Assembly: GCA_947650285.1 (NCBI GenBank)
Contig: CANTFL010000554.1
Location: forward strand, 1-64,000
Length of the DNA: 64,000 nucleotides
From: Hyaloperonospora brassicae
Lineage: Eukaryota; Oomycota; Peronosporomycetes; Peronosporales; Peronosporaceae
Direction of reading: 5' to 3'
The notes below the pieces were generated by a model. It had not been told where the DNA came from. It searched no databases and saw nothing but the letters and a program-made list of their open reading frames with translations. Both the position numbers and the translations under genes were made by a program. Below are positions 58,501-64,000 of this stretch, one piece after another; within the stretch, counting starts at the first letter, position 1; every line of letters starts with the position of its first letter.

Positions 58501-59218
58501 GACGGTACATGTGCAGTTACAAGAGAAACTTCAGGACCAGTACGATGCGTTTAAGCGAAAAGCAGAACTTGCTGGATGTTGCGAAGGAGCAGAATGCGTC
58601 ACGTTTACGTCCAGTGACTTGTACGACGCAATTGGTTCGGCACATGAAACTCCAGGAATGTGTAGGAACGCGTCAGCCGACAACCCCCGGAAACCGATCT
58701 TGGACGTCATCAGTGAAGTTATGCACGATACATCATGTGTCATTACGCGCGACCAGCTGTTTGCATTGCACCGGTGCCTTCTTCCAGCTACAAGCGGACA
58801 AGCTGGCGTGATTCGAACCGATGCGGCCGTCGGATACGCCTCGCCTCGGATTTATCGAGTGTTTCTCCCAGCAGGGGAGATCGACACAGCGCTGGACAAC
58901 TTCATCTCGGCGCTTAACGATGCTGGTCGTTGGGAGCGCCGCCCTTTGCTGCGCGCCTACTACGCGTTTGCAGTGCTCGTGTTCTACATTCACCCGTTCC
59001 ACGATGGCAACGGCCGCTGTGCTCGCTTGTTGGGCAACTTGGTGTGCAAGAAGCTCGGATTTCCTACGTTGCTACGTGCGGCAGACAAAACGATCGAATT
59101 GGCGGAAGTTATGCAAAAAGCCATTGTGACGACGGAGATCGTCCGCAACACCCGCCGACAAAATCGTCAGACACGTGTGCTTTCTACACGCAGAGAAAAT
59201 ACCTCCATGTGGTTTTGA
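55542..59218 (+). CDS. Ankyrin-GAF-Fic protein (predicted AMP transferase)
   Basis: Exons 55542-55681, 55827-56057, 56143-56845, 56923-57553, 57629-58159, 58226-58318, 58391-58452 and 58517-59218 give about 1030 residues. Exon 2's donor is uncertain (56037 or 56057). Exon 4 could end at 57544. Domains: ankyrin repeats (about 20-340; RTPLHIAVCNEHVEMTSYLL, RTSLHVAVENGQLGVIELLL, RTLLHVASAEGQ), a GAF-like domain (about 440-560; HIGNVYCSQQPAWL, IVSVPMI), a helical linker, and a Fic domain (about 810-990) with the motif HPFHDGNGRCAR, H956. Fic enzymes usually transfer AMP from ATP to Ser, Thr or Tyr hydroxyls. The GAF domain may sense a small ligand, and ankyrins may bind the target. I infer this from domains only. 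Fic is class II-like: see findings. Confidence 0.85.
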
Positions 59219-59915
59219 TGGATCGATCACGAGTCATTTGTTGCCTGTGACTGTTAATGGCGCTTTCTTCGCGTCTTGGGTTTGTCATTACTTTTCTGGA
59301 GCGAGCTTGGGTACAGGTGTAGCTTGACTATTTCTTTTCGTACATTGATTGAACGGTCAAGCGTACCCAAGATGAGCTCACGAGCACGTCATTACACAGT
59401 TGAGCTGCAGAAGAGAGAGCTTGGTGGTAATCTTAGCATTGTAGGGCCAGAGAGGTCACCCTCAACGTCGCAATGGACCTAATGGACCGAGCCTTGCGTT
59501 TGTAAAAGCCTTCGAAACAAGAGCTGCGTACATCCGTCCGCTGTATCTTTGCTCCCCCGCAAGTGGGTTTGTCCGAACTCTAGCAAATGTTGTGGGCTTG
59601 TCAGGCGCATGAAAGTCTGCCGCAGATACGTGACGTTCCAGACACACACAATAGAGCAAGTGAGAGTAGTATCAGTGAAATGGGCAACTGCGTCGAGCAC
59701 GCGTATTCCACAAACTGTAGCGGTGGCTCATTCTTGCATTGTCATCAAGCTGCAACAAGAAGGAAATACAAAAAAAAACGTCAAAACGAACTCGTTCAAA
59801 AGAGAGATTATGCTGATTAAGCGAGCTAAAACAGGCCGTGAGTCTCTATATCGCGAGTCTTGATTCGAAAGGGATACGTCGGCGATCAACGGGAAGAAGG
59901 AAAAGCCATGCACTC
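59219..59915. other. Intergenic region between the convergent Fic and effector-like genes
   Basis: No gene supported. The two genes point towards each other, so this holds both 3' ends. Confidence 0.4.
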
Positions 59916-60929
59916 TCATTCCGAGGGCACAGCGGGTGGGCTCTTTTCCTTTGAAAGCCTAAGCAATCGTTCCACGACGCCCATGCCATCGAGAGTCTTG
60001 TAGAAATCGTTGTAGCTTCGATAGAGCAAATCTTTGGCAGTTTTGAGATCATCGCCGTACAACCCAACTTTGTTCGGATCAAGTCTAGTCCCAAGAACTT
60101 TTTCTGGCGTCCAATTGGCCATGATCATCGCGACGTAAGTTTCAAAGGTTTGTTTGTCCTGGACCTTTGCATAGGCAGCTTCTGGCGTAAGTCCGGCGCC
60201 TCCTAAACGCATAAGCTTACGGGTGGCAACATCCGAAGCTTGTTTGGCCTTCTCCAATTCATTAGTCGCCGCATCCTTCTCAGCACCGCCTTTCGCTCTG
60301 GAAACAGCCTGTTCGGCTTCAACCAGCTCGTCATTGGCCGCCTTCACTTCTTCAATGGCTGCCCTCCGTTTGAGGTCAGACTCCGCCACGATCCTTTCTA
60401 TCTCGGCATCGACGGCTTTCAATTTAGGTGTGCCGGTGTATCCAAGCAAGGGTTTCGGCTCGTTCGGAGAGTGAACAGATAGACCATCATGTCCGAGCAA
60501 GGGTGTCGGCTCGTCTGGAGAGTGAGCTGGTAGACCATCGTGTCCATGCAAGGGTCTCGGCTCGACCGAGAGCGGCGCATCAAGCTTGTAATGTTTGATT
60601 GCGGGTTCCAGCGCGCGCAAAACATTTTCAGGCATGTCATGAAGCGCGACCAAGGGGGGCATATTGCCCGAAGATCGAGCAGCCTGGAGTCCAAACACGG
60701 ATCTCATATCGAACGGCAAGCATTCAAGCAGGCGAACGAGCCACTCCATCTCCATCCTCGCTTCAGTGCCTGACGGCGGTGGAGAGCCATTGTTTGCTTG
60801 GGACCCCTTGTCCGTTCTTAGCGACGAATGACCGCTGGGCGCGCTTTGAATGGCGCCGAGTGGGTGCGCAGTGGGACACGCGACAAGCGCAGCACTGGAA
60901 GTGACGAGAAGGATGTGGCTCAGGCGCAT
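59916..60929 (-). CDS. Secreted RXLR-like effector candidate with repeats and coiled coil
   Basis: 337 residues, no intron, starting at the Met that opens a signal peptide (MRLSHILLVTSSAALVAC). An in-frame upstream Met at 61019 would hide it. Residues 35-38 are SSLR followed by TDKG, a variant of RXLR in the usual 30-60 residue position. An acidic patch (TEARMEME, 55-62) could stand in for the EER motif. Residues 125-170 are 2.5 copies of a 17-residue repeat (core PL.GHDGL..HSP.EP). Residues 172-243 form a charged coiled coil. Residues 250-325 are helical with Trp and Tyr residues (MANWTPEKVL, LLYRSYNDFY), perhaps one WY-like unit. Such proteins usually enter the plant host. This one is a candidate only. 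Confidence 0.7.
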   Translation of the reverse strand: MRLSHILLVTSSAALVACPTAHPLGAIQSAPSGHSSLRTDKGSQANNGSPPPSGTEARMEMEWLVRLLECLPFDMRSVFGLQAARSSGNMPPLVALHDMPENVLRALEPAIKHYKLDAPLSVEPRPLHGHDGLPAHSPDEPTPLLGHDGLSVHSPNEPKPLLGYTGTPKLKAVDAEIERIVAESDLKRRAAIEEVKAANDELVEAEQAVSRAKGGAEKDAATNELEKAKQASDVATRKLMRLGGAGLTPEAAYAKVQDKQTFETYVAMIMANWTPEKVLGTRLDPNKVGLYGDDLKTAKDLLYRSYNDFYKTLDGMGVVERLLRLSKEKSPPAVPSE

Positions 60930-60967
60930 CGTCGGTGGCTGCAATGAAGGACTGTGGGCTTGGCGGC

Positions 60968-60981
60968 GAATTGGACAATGG
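60968..60981 (-). promoter_or_regulatory. Candidate oomycete initiator of the effector-like gene
   Basis: On the minus strand CCATTGTCCAATTC lies about 40-50 bp before the start codon. It differs from the initiator of the GH5 genes (TCATTTGCCAATTC) by only a few bases. Confidence 0.4.
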
Positions 60982-63019
60982 CCGGTGCGAGAGTGGCGCG
61001 GCATCAATCGTTTGCTCATGAGTGGACGACAGTGAGCATGAGCCGTCTAGTGCGGTTTCATTTCGTCGCAACTGCGCAGGAGCCTCTTCTGGCCCGATCA
61101 GCTCCGCGCTGGGCGGGACAGGACCTAGACGCGGCTCCCACTGGCTTGTTCAAGTCTGACGGATCGAAAGTCGCTGCTCGACACACGGCACCGTATAGAA
61201 TTGCTGCAAACACGGAATCGATAGTCGAAGAGGCAAGCGGTCGATTCGATGGACTCTAAATGCGAACAATAGCGTACAAGCCCAGTCGAATGATTCTTTC
61301 CGCATACCGTAATGGAGTTCTACAAGAACATATGGAAGGGGCCAGCAGCGTTACTTTTTCTGACGAGGGACTCAAGTCGCCACCGTCAACAAGAGATTTG
61401 CCCAGTCGCGAGGGCTGCCTGCTCTTACGCGCTGCAACGTCACCTGTATCAGGTGCATCGAAACGACAGCGCAACTGGACCTTTCTGAAGAAAGATTCCC
61501 TATGATCCGTCGTGCGTATACATCCGACACGGAATCCTCTGACCCTATCGGCGACGCGAGTTCCTGCGTAGACTACGCGAGGCGCAGATTCACCTGCTTC
61601 TTTCTAGGTCGCGTGCATTGACCTCATCGGAAGCGTTCCCGCTCGTATCGAGGCTCTTGACGCCCATCATGAGCTGCTGGAATCCCTACGGAGCTGTGTC
61701 TCGTAGACAGTGCAGTGCTATGTCAAAGGAACTGATCGGAAGAGCGGGAGGCCACGATATGATTTATCCCCTTCTGACATTGGCGAGACCATCGCTTCGT
61801 TTTGATTTCAATATGCTCATGCCCCCCCGCGTTTTTGATCACATGATGGGTGAATCGTCATCAGCTTTGTAGATTAATAATGTCAGCGCCCGTCGGTTGC
61901 AAATCCTGCTCCCTAGGACCGCTGAATGTGTCTGCTTCTCACGAGGAAGTCATTGGCCGTGCTGAACTGGACGTTTCATTTGTATCTTGCGCTCTATGCC
62001 AAATCACTTTTTCGCTTTTGTCAATCTTATTTTTAGTACGATGGTCTTTTTGTAAAAAAGTGTTCATAATTTAAAATTCTGCAGCAACATTATTTTACGA
62101 GTACCAACAGCTGATTTACGATTACTGTAAACATGTTCGTTCGTGTGTGATAAACGGTTTTGTCATACAATGAGCATCTCGGGGTTGTGAATGAAGTAAG
62201 CGACACCAAGTTTTTAGCAGCACTTCAAAAAAAGCAATTGAATGTGATACACGAATACGTGTGTTGCGTGATGCAGGTGATCGTTTCAAGGAAACTATGA
62301 ATGAGTTGTCTTGGCCTCGACAGAGCCTCACACATAGCCTCACTTATAAAAAAGTCAACGCACAAGGCGAGCGCTGAATAGTCGTATATTGCACAGGCAT
62401 TGTAGAGGTAATGTTGTATAACACATCGAAAAAAGGTGGTTTCAGGCGCCGAAACCTAAGGGTATTTGACGCTAATACACCATCAAAGAAATTCTGACAA
62501 GATACCTCGGCGGGTGTTTCTTTGGTATGAAAGCGAGCTATCTGCACGACCTTGCTTGGATGACGTACGCACACATGCAATATCATGGTAACATCTCAAC
62601 TTCTTTGAGGAAACGTGAAAGGCGCATTAGTTAATGCAAAAGTTAAACGTCAATCAGACCTGCGAAACAAGGATCAGTCATTTAAAAATGATCTTGCGAT
62701 TTTCTTCGCTGCCTATATCTTTTGCTCAAAAATAATATCAAATACCTACACTTTTGTTTATTATTTATTTCTTTTCTATAATTTCTATGAAAGCAACATA
62801 TTAAATGCTTTTTGCTTAAAGGTCCTTCTTTGTATATTTATCAATCTTTATCGATAATTATTTATGAAGATTAGGCTTTTCCTGTAAATAAGTGCCCGAA
62901 CAAGCGCATGTCAGTCTTTTCCCATTGCTTGTCTGTTGCAAAGCCTTGCCTCTGTACAATTTATCGATCAATCACGACCAAACTTGTCGGTCCATAAGTT
63001 CGCTTAATCATTTGCTTAA
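60982..63019. other. Region right of the effector-like gene, no gene supported
   Basis: A plus-strand frame at about 61035-61505 is open apart from one TAA at 61257-61259, and could be a broken gene, but it has no recognisable domain. The rest holds only short frames. Confidence 0.3.
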
Positions 63020-63500
63020 ATCTCATTAATATTCAACGGGCTGAGGACTTACATTATATCGGCTTCAACATGGGTCATTGGGGATATTATCAAAATCGAC
63101 CTTATTCTATAATTTTATCATGCTAATAAAACACAGAAGGGTAAACTACCGATGGTGATATCCCGTACGGCTCCACTAATGAATAAATTCATCGTATAAA
63201 CAGTGTTTAAAGTGAAAGGGGCTGAGCATTATATACGATATTGGGACCAAATGAAGTACTCGGGGATAATACTCATAAAATATACCATCGGCGGTAGTAT
63301 TCGTAACTACTCCACCAATTAGTTGATATGAGCCATTGTGTTAACCAGCTAGAACACCAATCGTATCTAGACGCGCGAAGGGTGTGGTGAAAAAGGAACT
63401 GTATTACATATTTAGAGTTAGCTTCAGTCAAAGTAAGATCGAGAGACAGAATGAAAAAGGGTTTAGGTGTAGATCATATATGCTGCTATTTTACCCATTT
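63020..63500 (+). repeat. Decayed family B-like LTR relic
   Basis: TCAACGGGCTGAGGACTTACAT near 63034 resembles the LTR start hairpin. ACACCAATCGTATCTAGACGCGCG at about 63354 matches the LTR core of E1 (ACACCAATCGCTGCTAGACG in the 3' LTR). The spacing is roughly as in the dated LTRs. Confidence 0.5.
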
Positions 63501-64000
63501 TCACGAAGCACGTTTGTTAATAGTATTATACATTAATTCTGACAGTATTTGAAAGGATTATAATTCAACTGGAAGACCTGTACAAAAGAGTTCCGACTTC
63601 ATCTAATTGGCTACTTAGTGACAACTCAATAGATAAGACGAGGAATTACGGACTCCATATGCAAGTAGGCCTCGTTAAACTGTAGTGCCGTTGAAACTGC
63701 ACGTCGCAGAGTTGACAAACAGGATAATTTGATTCGGAATAAATTATGGTTTACTGATACCTCTACCACTTATGCATTTAGTGAATACATCCAGTCATAC
63801 TTTTACAGGTTCTAAGTCATGCTAGTTTACTCGTTAAAGCGTGTGTGAAAATGAAATCCTTATCGTATATACAGTTAACCGACAACGCGAATCCTTTGCG
63901 GAATCAAAAGAATTAGTTACGTCTATTAAAGTTGAGTCATATTGAACATAGGATATGTAATAATACACCTCTTTATCCGATCTTTCGTCTTTTGTCCGCC
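63501..64000. other. AT-rich end of the window
   Basis: I see no gene, repeat or RNA in this stretch. Confidence 0.4.

Noticed and set aside
61035..61505. Two adjoining frames separated by one TAA, right of the effector-like gene
   Set aside because: Composition looks plausible, but I recognise nothing in it and it overlaps the effector promoter region. It may be a broken gene, but evidence is too thin.

Overview
This is a TE-rich window from an oomycete nuclear genome, most likely Phytophthora or a downy mildew (Peronosporales). The evidence is a secreted RXLR-like effector candidate, a secreted GH5 mannanase pair, short introns (about 65-145 bp) with GTGAGT-type donors, an oomycete-like initiator (CATTnnCCAATTCG) in front of two secreted-protein genes, and Ty3/Gypsy chromoviruses and Mutator-like (MULE) transposons.

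Layout. Positions 1-6928 hold most of a Ty3/Gypsy element (element A, minus strand). Its pol is broken by nonsense codons, and its LTR carries a 13-unit tandem array of GATC palindromes. Element A sits inside a truncated copy of a second family, here called family B, whose LTRs start TGTAACGGGG and end CCCCGTTACA (6929-7416). An old LTR relic follows. Positions 8109-19205 and 24811-28172 are the two arms of a large inverted duplication, each with an intact four-exon GH5 mannanase gene. A 7.7 kb family B chromovirus (11300-19023, 5-bp target duplication CACGT) interrupts arm 1, and arm 2 keeps the empty site. The spacer holds a Mutator-like element with 78-bp inverted repeats that seems to have landed in an old LTR. 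A gene-poor stretch (28.2-31.6 kb) is followed by a second, more decayed family B element (31663-39908) with almost identical LTRs, then by a heavily decayed third copy (about 41-42.2 kb).

The right third is gene-bearing: RRP7 (rRNA processing, minus), a membrane-anchored bacterial-type glutaredoxin 2 (plus), a decayed Mutator-like element (50657-52999), an eight-exon gene with ankyrin repeats, a GAF-like domain and a Fic (AMPylase) domain (plus), and a secreted RXLR-like effector candidate (minus). The last 3 kb is AT-rich with another LTR relic.

The most unusual signal is an antisense reading frame lying between the chromodomain and the 3' LTR of the family B elements. Its amino-acid sequence is conserved between the two diverged copies, with many silent third-position changes. 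This suggests that the family encodes an extra protein on the opposite strand. All family B and element A proteins seen here are broken, so none of these copies looks autonomous. I joined exons by hand from splice signals and reading phase; they have not been checked against transcripts.
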